Of a stretch of DNA of 64,000 nt, positions 1 to 8,145 are shown one piece after another. The notes under the pieces are model-generated. The model had not been told where the DNA came from. It saw only the letters and a list, made by a program, of their open reading frames with translations, and did no database searches. The translations under genes and the position numbers were made by a program. How positions within the stretch are numbered: the stretch's first letter is position 1; every line of letters starts with the position of its first letter. The DNA comes from JACCZX01 sp963829995 (GTDB taxonomy: Bacteria > Pseudomonadota > Gammaproteobacteria > Burkholderiales > Burkholderiaceae_F): contig CAWHKW010000004.1 of assembly GCA_963829995.1 (NCBI GenBank), positions 310,001 through 374,000 on the forward strand, in the 5' to 3' direction.

Positions 1-115
1 GGCTGGTTGCGAACAGCAGCAGCACCAGGCCATATCCGAGCGCGAAACGCGGTGCCGGTGCAGCCCTGAAGGAAGGCACCCGTATTTCAGCTTGTGTGCT
101 CAAAACACCCGCCAT
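1..115 (-). CDS. N-terminal fragment of a probable inner-membrane protein
   Basis: This reading frame starts at an ATG at 115 on the minus strand and runs off the left edge, giving about 38 residues. A short polar leader is followed by the start of a hydrophobic segment (FALGYGLVLLLFATS). It is transcribed divergently from the RpiR regulator. The neighbouring genes suggest a transporter permease, and a missing LivM-type partner of the permease at 5571 is possible. Too little sequence is present to assign a family, so the call rests on hydrophobicity and context only. Confidence 0.45.
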   Translation of the reverse strand, partial: MAGVLSTQAEIRVPSFRAAPAPRFALGYGLVLLLFATS

Positions 116-136
116 CGGCTCCGGCTGGATCGATAT

Positions 137-177
137 AGAATTTTTATTCTGTTTCTGGACAAAACGTAATTTACGTT
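137..177. promoter_or_regulatory. Two palindromes in the divergent promoter region of the RpiR regulator
   Basis: Two perfect inverted repeats lie between the divergent gene starts at 115 and 241. The first is AGAAT-TTTT-ATTCT at 137-150. The second is AACGTAA-T-TTACGTT at 163-177. The first contains GAA-N6-TTC, which resembles the GGAA-N6-TTCC site described for rhizobial IolR, an RpiR-family repressor of inositol genes. The position suggests autoregulation and control of both transcripts. The palindromes are seen directly. Binding by the adjacent regulator is inference. Confidence 0.5.
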
Positions 178-240
178 CTAATCTGGCTGGAAGCAATGAC
201 TTTGATCGAATGATCACCATGCAGTCGTCGGCTCTGAACC

Positions 241-1215
241 GTGCACGCACTCGCTCGAGTCACCCGCGCAGGTACTCCAGTCCGCAGTTACGAAGAGCTG
301 GTGCATCGAATCACTGAGCGCTTCCCCCGGCTGCCCGGTCAGCTGCAGCGTATTGCGCGCTTTGCGCTCGACGCACCGGAAGATTTTGCGCTCGGCACCG
401 CCGCCCAGCTCGCCGAACAGATCGGCGTGCAGCCCTCGGCATTGGTGCGCTTCGCTGCTGCGGTTGATTGCGATGGTTTCGTCGAATTGCGACAGTTGTT
501 TCGCACACAGCTGCGGGCCCGTACGCTGACGTACCGCGAGCGTATCGAGCGTCTGCAATCGCGCGCTCCGCAGGCAACGTCGCCAGGAGCCGTGTTCCGC
601 GCTCAATCGGGCCAGGCAATCGCGGAACTGCAGCGCTTTCAGCACGCGATCGACGACCGTTTGCTGACACAAGCCGTCGAATTGATCGCGACTGCCTCGC
701 AAATCAACCTTCTTGCGGCGCGGCGCTCGTTCCCGGTCGCGGCGTATCTCGCCTACGCGCTGAATCAACTCGAGGTCCGCACCCAGCTGCTGGACAACGT
801 GGGCGGCATGAACCGCGAATTTGCCGCGCGCATTGGCGCCGATGAAGTCGTGGTCGCGATCAGCTTTCGAAACTACACCGGCGATGTCGTCGATATCGCT
901 GACAGTTGCCGGCAGCGCGGCGCCGCGGTTATCGCAATCACGGACAGCAAGCTGTCGCCGCTGATCAGTGTGGCGACGCTTTCGTTCGCAATCGGCGACG
1001 ACGGCGGCGCCGCGTTCCGCTCGCTGGTCGAGCCGATCGTGCTCGCGCAATCGCTGGTCGTCGCGGTCGGCCATCGATTGATGGCCGAGCGCGCGAACCA
1101 GAAACGGGCTTCTACCAAAGGACAGCACCGCCGAGCGTTGAGCGCCGGGCCGCCTCAAGCTCAACGCATGTCACCGCGGGGGACCAACGCGAAGCGACCC
1201 GGGGCAAGAACGTGA
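241..1215 (+). CDS. RpiR-family transcriptional regulator (HTH + SIS domain), possibly IolR-like
   Basis: The protein of about 324 residues has an N-terminal RpiR-type helix-turn-helix (roughly residues 20-95, including the segment LAEQIGVQPSALVRFA). A sugar-isomerase (SIS) domain follows at about 155-285, which in this family binds a phosphorylated sugar or inositol intermediate. The last 40 residues are basic, low-complexity and probably disordered. The start is GTG. Its stop overlaps the GTG start of the IolC gene by four bases (GTGA), implying translational coupling. That coupling makes control of inositol or deoxygluconate catabolism the best guess. Confidence 0.85.
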   Translation: MHALARVTRAGTPVRSYEELVHRITERFPRLPGQLQRIARFALDAPEDFALGTAAQLAEQIGVQPSALVRFAAAVDCDGFVELRQLFRTQLRARTLTYRERIERLQSRAPQATSPGAVFRAQSGQAIAELQRFQHAIDDRLLTQAVELIATASQINLLAARRSFPVAAYLAYALNQLEVRTQLLDNVGGMNREFAARIGADEVVVAISFRNYTGDVVDIADSCRQRGAAVIAITDSKLSPLISVATLSFAIGDDGGAAFRSLVEPIVLAQSLVVAVGHRLMAERANQKRASTKGQHRRALSAGPPQAQRMSPRGTNAKRPGART

Positions 1216-3182
1216 AAGACGGCACAGCGTCCCGCCCGCTCGACGTGATCTGCATCGGCCGCGCTGCGGTTGATCTGTACGGCGAACAGATCGGCGCACG
1301 CCTCGAGGACGTGACGACGTTTGCGCGCTATCTCGGCGGCTCGCCGGCCAACACCGCTGTGGGCTGCGCGCGCCTCGGCCTCCAAGCTGCAATGCTGACG
1401 CGGGTCGGTGACGAACAGAACGGCCGCTTCGTGCTCGACTCGCTGGCGCGCGAGGGCGTCGATGTCAGCCATGTGCGGCTCGATCCGCAACGCCTGACTG
1501 CGTTGGTGTTTCTGAGCATTCGAAGCCGCAGCGCGTTTCCGCTGCTGTTCTATCGCGACCGTTGCGCCGACATGGCGCTCGAAGCGTCCGACGTCGACCC
1601 GCGTTTTATCGCAATGGCCGCGTCGGTGTTGATCTCGGGCACGCACCTGTCGCAGCCTGGAACGTCGGCCGCGTGCCGCGCGGCGATCGACGCATGCCGG
1701 CGCGCCCGCGGCCGCGTCATCCTCGACATCGATTTTCGGCCGGTGTTATGGGGGCTGGCGCCGTTGGGAGACGGTGAGACGCGTTACGTGCAGGCGCCAT
1801 CGGTCAGTGCGAGCTTGCAAGCAGTCATCGCGGCATGCGACTTGATTGTCGGCACCGAAGAAGAGTTCTGCATCGCGTCCGACACCACCGATCCGGAAAC
1901 AGCCGTCAGCACGTTACGCCGAATGTCCACCGCGACGTTGGTGCTGAAGCGTGGCGCGGATGGATGCACCATCTACCCGGCCGCGCGCGGTGCAGCGTCG
2001 ATCAAGGTCGCTGGATTTCCGATCGAGGTTTTTAACGTGCTCGGTGCGGGCGACGCGTTCATGGCGGGATTCCTAAGCGGATGGCTGCGAGACGCGACGC
2101 TGGACGAATGCGGCAGACGTGCCAACGCGTGCGGCGCACTGGTCGTGTCGCGTCACGGATGCGCTCCCGCGATTCCGACCGCCGTTGAGCTCGAGCATTT
2201 CCTGCAGCACGGCGCAACGACTCCGCGACTGCGCGAAGACGTCGCACTGAATCGCCTGCATCGCGCCACTACGCGCCGCCGTGCTCCGCCGTGGGTCGCG
2301 GCGCTCGCGTTCGACCACCGCGCACCGCTCGAGCAGCTGGTGGACGAGTTGAACACGCCGCTCGCGCGGATCTCGCAGTTCAAGCATCTGGTCGCACGCG
2401 CGGCGCAGCGCGCAAGTCATCGCGCCGACGAGCTCGGCGCTGCGTGCGGATTGATCCTCGACGATCGCTACGGTGCCGATCTGCTGCCGGAGCTCGACGA
2501 GTCGGGCTGGTGGATCGCGCGTCCCGTCGAAGACCCAGGCTCGCGGCCGCTGCGGTTCGAGCACGGCCGCAACGTGCAGTCGATGTTGCGCGAGTGGCCA
2601 GCGCGCCATATCGCGAAATGTTTGGTGGCCTTCGATGCTGACGATTCTGCCGCGCTCAAAAGCGCACAGGTCGAGACGCTGATCGATCTTCGCAGGGCCT
2701 GCGACGACTCAGGCCGTGAATTGCTGCTCGAAGTGATTCCTCCGCCTATCGCCGGTGATGCGCGTGATGCCGACGAAGTGCTGCTGCGCGCGGTAACCGC
2801 GATAGCCGCGGCGGGCGTGTTACCCGACTGGTGGAAACTGCCGCCGCCGACCAGCGCGCACGGATGGAAGCGGCTCGAGTCCGCGGTTCGCAGCGCAGAC
2901 CCGCATTGCCGCGGCGTGCTCGTGCTCGGCCTGGATGCGCCGATCGATGAACTGGCTGACCAGTTGGCCGAAGCAGCGGCGCAGCCACTGTGCCGAGGCT
3001 TCGCGGTCGGCCGCACGATATTCGGCGAGACCGCGCGCGCATGGTTTACCGGCGAGATCGACGACGCTGCTGCGATCGACGTGATCTCGCAGCGGTATCT
3101 GCGGCTGGTGCGGCGGTTCGCCGACGCGCGCCATGCGATGGGTGTGCGCACGGCACCTACGCTCGCCGCGGTCAACAGTTAA
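1212..3182 (+). CDS. iolC: Bifunctional 5-dehydro-2-deoxygluconokinase / DUF2090 aldolase-like protein
   Basis: The protein of about 656 residues fuses two enzymes of myo-inositol breakdown. Residues 10-325 are a PfkB-family sugar kinase with the N-terminal GGSPANTAVGCARLG motif and the catalytic signature NVLGAGDAFMAGF. It is expected to phosphorylate 5-dehydro-2-deoxy-D-gluconate. Residues 330-645 match the DUF2090 domain, proposed to act as the aldolase that splits the phosphorylated product. It starts at GTG 1212, overlapping the regulator. The longer open frame from 906 lies inside the rpiR gene and was not used. No other iol genes are visible, so they must lie elsewhere. Confidence 0.9.
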   Translation: MKDGTASRPLDVICIGRAAVDLYGEQIGARLEDVTTFARYLGGSPANTAVGCARLGLQAAMLTRVGDEQNGRFVLDSLAREGVDVSHVRLDPQRLTALVFLSIRSRSAFPLLFYRDRCADMALEASDVDPRFIAMAASVLISGTHLSQPGTSAACRAAIDACRRARGRVILDIDFRPVLWGLAPLGDGETRYVQAPSVSASLQAVIAACDLIVGTEEEFCIASDTTDPETAVSTLRRMSTATLVLKRGADGCTIYPAARGAASIKVAGFPIEVFNVLGAGDAFMAGFLSGWLRDATLDECGRRANACGALVVSRHGCAPAIPTAVELEHFLQHGATTPRLREDVALNRLHRATTRRRAPPWVAALAFDHRAPLEQLVDELNTPLARISQFKHLVARAAQRASHRADELGAACGLILDDRYGADLLPELDESGWWIARPVEDPGSRPLRFEHGRNVQSMLREWPARHIAKCLVAFDADDSAALKSAQVETLIDLRRACDDSGRELLLEVIPPPIAGDARDADEVLLRAVTAIAAAGVLPDWWKLPPPTSAHGWKRLESAVRSADPHCRGVLVLGLDAPIDELADQLAEAAAQPLCRGFAVGRTIFGETARAWFTGEIDDAAAIDVISQRYLRLVRRFADARHAMGVRTAPTLAAVNS

Positions 3183-3202
3183 CGCGATAACGCTGAGGAA
3201 AA

Positions 3203-4099
3203 ATGGAACGCATCGGATTCATTGGCATCGGTTTAATGGGCCACGGTATGGCGAAAAACCTGCTCGCCAAAGGCCACTCGCTGGCGTTCAAGGTACACCG
3301 TAATCGCGCCAACCTCGCGGACCTGACCGCAGCGGGCGCCGTGGAAGTCAAAGACACGCGCTCCCTGGTCGCCGCCAGCGACATCGTCTTCTTCTGCGTG
3401 ACCGGCTCGCCGCAGGTCGAGGAAATCATCTACGGCGCTGACGGGCTGCTCGCTACAGCGCGTGACGGCATGCTAGTGGTTGATTGCTCGACCAGCGAGC
3501 CCACTTCCACCGCGCGCATTCGCGCCGATCTGGCCGAGCGCGGTGTCGCGTACATCGACGCACCGCTGGCGCGCACGCCGAAGGAGGCCGAAGAAGGCCG
3601 GCTGAACACGATGGTCGGCGCCGATGACGCGAATTTCGAACGCCTGCAGCCGGTGATGAAGGCGTTTTGCGAGAACGTGATTCACGTCGGCCCGCCCGGC
3701 CACGGCCACGTGCTGAAGCTGGTCAACAATTTTCTGGCGCTGTCGATTGCGACCAGCACGGCTGAAGCATTCACCATCGCCGCCAAAAGCGGACTTTCGC
3801 TGCGCAAGCTGCTCGAAGTCATCACTGCCGGCGGCGTCAACTCCGGCGTGTTTCAGATGATCGCCAGCAAGGCGGTCGACGGCGATCTGACTGGGATGAA
3901 GTTCACGATCGCCAATGGCCGCAAGGACATGAGCTACTACACGCATCTGGCCGAATCGCACGGCACAGCCAGCTACATCGGCGAAGCGGTGCATCAGTCG
4001 CTGGTGCAGGCCAGCGCGCTCGGCCTCGGCGAACGATTCATGCCCTCGCTGATCGAGGCGCAGGAGAAGTTAAACGGTATCAAGATCGTTCCGCGCTAA
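3203..4099 (+). CDS. NAD(P)-dependent oxidoreductase, 3-hydroxyisobutyrate dehydrogenase family
   Basis: The protein of 298 residues opens with the Rossmann motif GFIGIGLMGHGMAKNL, typical of beta-hydroxyacid dehydrogenases such as 3-hydroxyisobutyrate dehydrogenase and tartronate semialdehyde reductase. The conserved catalytic lysine region appears as LKLVNNFLALS near residue 175. Length fits the family. A GAGGAAAA ribosome-binding site precedes the ATG, and the gene lies 20 bp after iolC, so the two are probably co-transcribed. The exact substrate cannot be read from sequence. A semialdehyde from sugar acid or inositol breakdown is plausible. Confidence 0.85.
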   Translation: MERIGFIGIGLMGHGMAKNLLAKGHSLAFKVHRNRANLADLTAAGAVEVKDTRSLVAASDIVFFCVTGSPQVEEIIYGADGLLATARDGMLVVDCSTSEPTSTARIRADLAERGVAYIDAPLARTPKEAEEGRLNTMVGADDANFERLQPVMKAFCENVIHVGPPGHGHVLKLVNNFLALSIATSTAEAFTIAAKSGLSLRKLLEVITAGGVNSGVFQMIASKAVDGDLTGMKFTIANGRKDMSYYTHLAESHGTASYIGEAVHQSLVQASALGLGERFMPSLIEAQEKLNGIKIVPR

Positions 4100-4157
4100 T
4101 TGCATCGACGTCCGCGCGCGCGAGCGAATTTCACTTAAGGACGCACAGGAGACGACA

Positions 4158-5515
4158 ATGAAACAGAAACAACAGAAACACCCGGCGCGCCCGACGGCCA
4201 GCGCAATATCGAGCTCAAGCAGCCGTCGTCGCCTGTTGAAGGCGAGCGCGCTCGAGTGCGGCCACTGCCGGCCTCTACGGCGTCGCGCCGTTTTACGGCC
4301 CGTGGAAGCACAACCATGTGTGGGCCCAGACTGCGCAAAAAAAACCGCTCGTGCTTGGCTTGACGATGGACGCGAGCGGGCAATATGCCGCGAGCGGCAG
4401 CGACGAGCGGCTCGGCGCAATGCTCGCAATCAAGGAGTTCAACGACAAGGGCGGTGTGCTCGGACGGCCCATCGAGCACATTCATATCGATACCGAGACG
4501 ACGCCGGCGACCGGCTCGCGCGTGGCAGAGCGGATGATCACGCGCAACAACGTGGCCTTCCTGCTCGGCGCATTGCATTCGGGCGTCGCCAACGCGATTT
4601 CGCAGGTGGCGCAGAAATACGGCTGTCGTGTACATGAACACGAATTCGAGCTCGCCGACCGAGGCCGGTCAAAACTGCCACCGCACCAAGTTCGTGTGGG
4701 ACGGCAACGGCAGCAACTTCGCGCAGGCTATGGTCAAGAACGCGATGAAGGTCAACGGCAACAACTGGGTGCTGGTAACCAACGACTATGTGTGGGGGCA
4801 CGACACCTCGAAGGCGACACGTCAATTGGTCGAGGCGCTAGGCGGCAAGATCATCGGTGAGATCCTGGTGCCGCAGAACACGCGCGATTTCACGTCGTAT
4901 CTGTTGCGGCTGCAACAGATGAAGCCCGATGTTGTAGCGGCGGCGGTCGGCGGCGATGACCAGAAGTCGATGCGCCAGCAGGTGATCCAGGCCGGACTGC
5001 ACAAAAAGATGGCGTGGATCAACAGTCAGCAGGATTGGCCCGACGTATACGGTCTCGGCCCCGATGCGATGTTCGGTGTGTTCGGAACCACGTGGTACTA
5101 CCGGCTCGACCTGCCGGGCGTCAAGGAGTTCGTCGCGCAATATCAGAAGACATTTCCGGGTATGGCGATTCGCGTGCCGGGCAACGTCTATTACAACGGC
5201 TACATGGCCACGCGCGAATTGCTGCGTGCGTGCGAGCGCGCCGGCAGCACCAACAACATCGCCGTCATCAAGCAGCTCGAAGGTTTGAAGGTCAGCGCGC
5301 GCGATCGGATGCAGCACTTCGATGCTTACATGAACCCGGCAACGCATCAGATGCAGCAGACGATTTACATGGCGAGCTATAACGACACGCCGGCGGAAAA
5401 GGACGACATTTTCAAGATCATGTCGTGGGTACCGCCAGCGGATGTTGAGGACAAGGCGGCGGTCGGTGCGTGCAAGCTGGAGTCGTACGAGGCGACGCCA
5501 TCGTACGAGCAATAA
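4158..5515 (+). CDS. ABC transporter substrate-binding protein, Leu/Ile/Val-type, broken by two +1 frameshifts as given
   Basis: This is a type I periplasmic receptor with a twin-arginine-like signal (RRRLLKASAL). The reading frame changes twice. Removing one base near 4257 joins the signal peptide to the stretch GLYGVAPFYGPWKHNH. Removing one T near 4624 joins KYG to VVYMNTNSS. With both changes the gene is 451 codons with no internal stop, normal for the family. The body shows the family pattern LTMDASGQYA and EFNDKGGVLGRPI. An AGGAGA site precedes the ATG. Probably an intact gene with sequence errors; a recent pseudogene is the alternative. Confidence 0.8.
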
Positions 5516-5541
5516 GCACCGTGCCTATTGCGTTCAGCCGT

Positions 5542-5561
5542 CGCCGGCCGCCAGGCCGGCG
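5542..5561 (+). other. Hairpin between receptor and permease genes
   Basis: A perfect seven-base-pair stem, CGCCGGC at 5542-5548 and GCCGGCG at 5555-5561, encloses a six-base loop. It sits in the 55-bp gap after the receptor stop codon. In many binding-protein operons such a stem stabilises the receptor mRNA or partly terminates, giving more receptor than permease. There is no T-tract, so it is unlikely to be a full terminator. The role is inferred. Confidence 0.4.
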
Positions 5562-5570
5562 CCCCTGAAC

Positions 5571-6488
5571 ATGCTCGCCACGCTCGCGCCACATCTCGTT
5601 AACGGCATCGCGCTCGGGCTGCTGTTCGCGTTGCTCGCACTCGGGTTCATGCTGATCGTCGGGCTGATGGAAACGATCAACCTGGCGCACGGCTCGTTCT
5701 TTGCGCTTGGCGCGTACGTGGCGCTGATGATCGTCGCGCCGCCGCTGCCGCCCGAGTCTGCAGCCGCGTGGCTCGCATTGCCGCTTGCGGTGCGTTACGG
5801 GATTGCGCTGGTATTGGCACCGGCCATTGTCGGCGTGCTCGGTATGGTGTTAGAGCTGGCGCTGCGCCGGACATACGGTAAAGATCCGCTATATGCGCTG
5901 TTGTTGACCTTCGGCGCGGCGATCGTGATCGAAGAAGCCATCCGCGTGATATGGGGCTCGCGCGAGCGCGTGCTTCCAACGCCGGAAGCGCTGCAAGGCG
6001 CCGTCGTGTTCGGCGACTTGCTGTTCGCGCGTTATCGCTTCTACGCGGCAGGTGCCGCGGCGCTGGCGATCGGCGCGCTCTGGCTTTTTATCGAGCGCAC
6101 GTCCTATGGCGCGAAGATCAAGGCCGGCTCGTACGACAGCGAAATGATTCGCGCACTCGGGATCAATCTGACGCGGCTGCGGCTCGGCGTCTTCGCGCTC
6201 GGGGTTGCCTTGGCCGCGCTCGCAGGGATTGTGCTGGCGCCGATCTGGGGCGTGCGCCCCCAGGTGGGCGTCGACGCGGTGGTGCCCGCGTTCCTGATCA
6301 TCGTGCTCGGGGGCGTTGGCAGCTTCTGGGGAGCAGTGGTCGCGGGATTGTTGGTCGGCATGGTGGTCGGCCTTACCGGTGCATTTGCCGGCGACTGGGC
6401 CATCGTTTCGATGTACATCCTGTTCATCGCGGTCGTCACGTTTCGCGCACGCGGGCTGGCAGGCAAGAAAAGCGTGCTCGATGTCTGA
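5571..6488 (+). CDS. Branched-chain amino acid-type ABC transporter permease (LivH family)
   Basis: The protein of 305 residues is strongly hydrophobic, with about eight membrane segments. It carries the LivH-type opening NGIALGLLFALLALGFMLI and the stretch INLAHGSFFALGAY. The motif GGVGSFWGAVVAGLLVG near the C-terminus is the EAA-like loop region that contacts the ATPase. The start was placed at the ATG at 5571, because upstream in-frame codons lie within the receptor gene. No LivM permease or LivG/LivF ATPases follow, so the transporter is incomplete within this window. The stop overlaps the next start by eight bases. Confidence 0.88.
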   Translation: MLATLAPHLVNGIALGLLFALLALGFMLIVGLMETINLAHGSFFALGAYVALMIVAPPLPPESAAAWLALPLAVRYGIALVLAPAIVGVLGMVLELALRRTYGKDPLYALLLTFGAAIVIEEAIRVIWGSRERVLPTPEALQGAVVFGDLLFARYRFYAAGAAALAIGALWLFIERTSYGAKIKAGSYDSEMIRALGINLTRLRLGVFALGVALAALAGIVLAPIWGVRPQVGVDAVVPAFLIIVLGGVGSFWGAVVAGLLVGMVVGLTGAFAGDWAIVSMYILFIAVVTFRARGLAGKKSVLDV

Positions 6489-7221
6489 ATTGGCGGGCCG
6501 CACTGCCGTAGTCACAGGCGCGGCCGGGCCGATGGGGCTTGCGGCGGCACATGCATTGGCCGCCGCCGGCTGCCGCATTGCGCTGGTCGATCTGGGCGGC
6601 GAGCGCCTTGAAAGCGCAGCCAGTGAAGTCGACAACGGTGTTGCCTTCGCGGCCGACCTGACTTCGATCGACAGCATTCCGGCGCTCGTCGAACGCATCG
6701 AGTCGCGCTTGGGCGAGGTCGGCATCCTGCTGAACAACGCAGGCGTGCTGTCGAATACCAAATCGCAAGCGACCGACGAAAACGAATGGCGCCGAGTCTT
6801 GGCGATCAACCTCGACGCCGCTTTTTTTCTTGCGCGTGCAGTGGTCCCGGCGATGAAGCGGCTCCGCTGGGGCCGCGTCATCAATACGACGTCACTCGCG
6901 GCGAAGACCGGCGGCTTGACCGCCGGGACGGCGTACGCGGTGTCCAAGGGTGCGCTGAGCGCGCTGACGTTTTCGCTCGCACGCGAGCTCGCGGCCGACG
7001 GCGTGACCGTCAACGGCATCGCCCCGGCGTACGTGCGCACGCCGATGGTCACCGAAGGCTTGACCGAAGCGCAGCGCCAGGCGCTGCTGGCGATGATCCC
7101 GGTGGGCCGCCTTTGCGAACCGGAAGAGTTCGCTCACGTCGTGCGCTTTCTGGCGTCGCCCCTGGCGGGCTTCATTACCGGCGAGATCGTCGACATCAAC
7201 GGCGGCCTGCTGATGGATTGA
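6481..7221 (+). CDS. Short-chain dehydrogenase/reductase (SDR), first of a pair
   Basis: A classical SDR of 246 residues. The cofactor motif is VTGAAGPMG, with proline where most members have glycine. Next come the structural motif NNAG, the catalytic serine region (TTSLAAKTGG) and the YxxxK pair (YAVSK). The C-terminus ends with the usual ITGEIVDINGG. The ATG overlaps the permease stop by eight bases, so the gene is in the same operon. The substrate is probably a hydroxyacid or sugar-derived alcohol carried by the upstream transporter, which is inference from position. Confidence 0.86.
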   Translation: MSELAGRTAVVTGAAGPMGLAAAHALAAAGCRIALVDLGGERLESAASEVDNGVAFAADLTSIDSIPALVERIESRLGEVGILLNNAGVLSNTKSQATDENEWRRVLAINLDAAFFLARAVVPAMKRLRWGRVINTTSLAAKTGGLTAGTAYAVSKGALSALTFSLARELAADGVTVNGIAPAYVRTPMVTEGLTEAQRQALLAMIPVGRLCEPEEFAHVVRFLASPLAGFITGEIVDINGGLLMD

Positions 7222-7225
7222 CTTG

Positions 7226-8026
7226 ATGGCCGACGTTGATTACTCACGCGAGCTCGCCGCCCAGTTTCGCCTTGATGGCCTGGTCGCCTTCGTGCCCGGC
7301 GGTTACGGCGGTATCGGTGAAGCGGTTTGTTGGGGGCTCGCAGTTGCAGGCGCTGTACCCGTCATCGTCGGACGCACCGCGCAGAAAGCGGAGCAGCTTG
7401 CCGCTGCGATCCGTAACGCCGGGCTGCACGCCGATGCCGTCGTCGCCGACGCGGCAAGCGTCGAGTCGATGCGTTCTGCCGTCGACCGCACGCGCGATCA
7501 GCACGGACGGCTCGACCTGCTGGTCAATTGCGTCGGCATTCAGCGCGAGGAGCTGCTCGCCGACGTCACCGAAGAGAAATTCGACGAGATCGTGCGCGTC
7601 AATCTGAAGGCCGCGATGTTCGTCGCGCAAGCGTGTGCGCGCCATCAGGTGGCCGGCGGACGCGGCGGGGCCCAGGTGCATCTGTTGTCGGTGCGCGCCC
7701 AGCTTGCCATGCGTGGGCGCGGATATTCGGCGTATTGCGCAACGAAAGGAGCACTGGTGATGCTGATCAAACAGCATGCATCGGAGCTCGCGCCGCACGG
7801 CATTCGCGTCAATGGCGTCGCGCCCACCGTCGTTGCGACCGAAATGGGGCGGCACTGGCTCGACAACGAGACGACCCGCCGCTACCTGCTGGAGCGAATT
7901 CCGATGGGGCGTGTCGCTGACCCGAAAGACATCGTCGGGCCCGTCCTGTTCCTGTGCGCGCCCGCAGCGAGCTTCGTAACCGGGCAAGTGCTGTACGTCG
8001 ACGGCGGCATCACCGCCAGCCAGTAA
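7226..8026 (+). CDS. Short-chain dehydrogenase/reductase (SDR), second of a pair
   Basis: A second classical SDR, 266 residues, starting four bases after the first one stops. The cofactor motif is altered at its start (PGGYGGIG instead of TGxxxGIG). NCVG replaces NNAG, and the catalytic pair is YCATK. The C-terminus has VTGQVLYVDGG. The protein is diverged from its neighbour, so the pair is not a recent duplication. ATG at 7226 was chosen over the in-frame TTG at 7223. The two enzymes may catalyse successive or opposite oxidoreductions of one substrate. Confidence 0.85.
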   Translation: MADVDYSRELAAQFRLDGLVAFVPGGYGGIGEAVCWGLAVAGAVPVIVGRTAQKAEQLAAAIRNAGLHADAVVADAASVESMRSAVDRTRDQHGRLDLLVNCVGIQREELLADVTEEKFDEIVRVNLKAAMFVAQACARHQVAGGRGGAQVHLLSVRAQLAMRGRGYSAYCATKGALVMLIKQHASELAPHGIRVNGVAPTVVATEMGRHWLDNETTRRYLLERIPMGRVADPKDIVGPVLFLCAPAASFVTGQVLYVDGGITASQ

Positions 8027-8145
8027 ACATCGGTTCCATCAGCGCCGACAGCCGTTTCATCCGGCCGATTGCCGACTCGTCACTCGCCCGCGCAACCTGC
8101 TGCCGCCGAAGCTAGAGTCACCTCGCTCATTAGCGGAGGTGGCCG

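Noticed and set aside
214..1164. A 316-codon minus-strand frame
   Set aside because: It is opposite the RpiR regulator, which has clear HTH and SIS domains.
906..1211. N-terminal extension of IolC
   Set aside because: The open frame upstream of GTG 1212 overlaps the RpiR coding region and its residues do not match kinase families.
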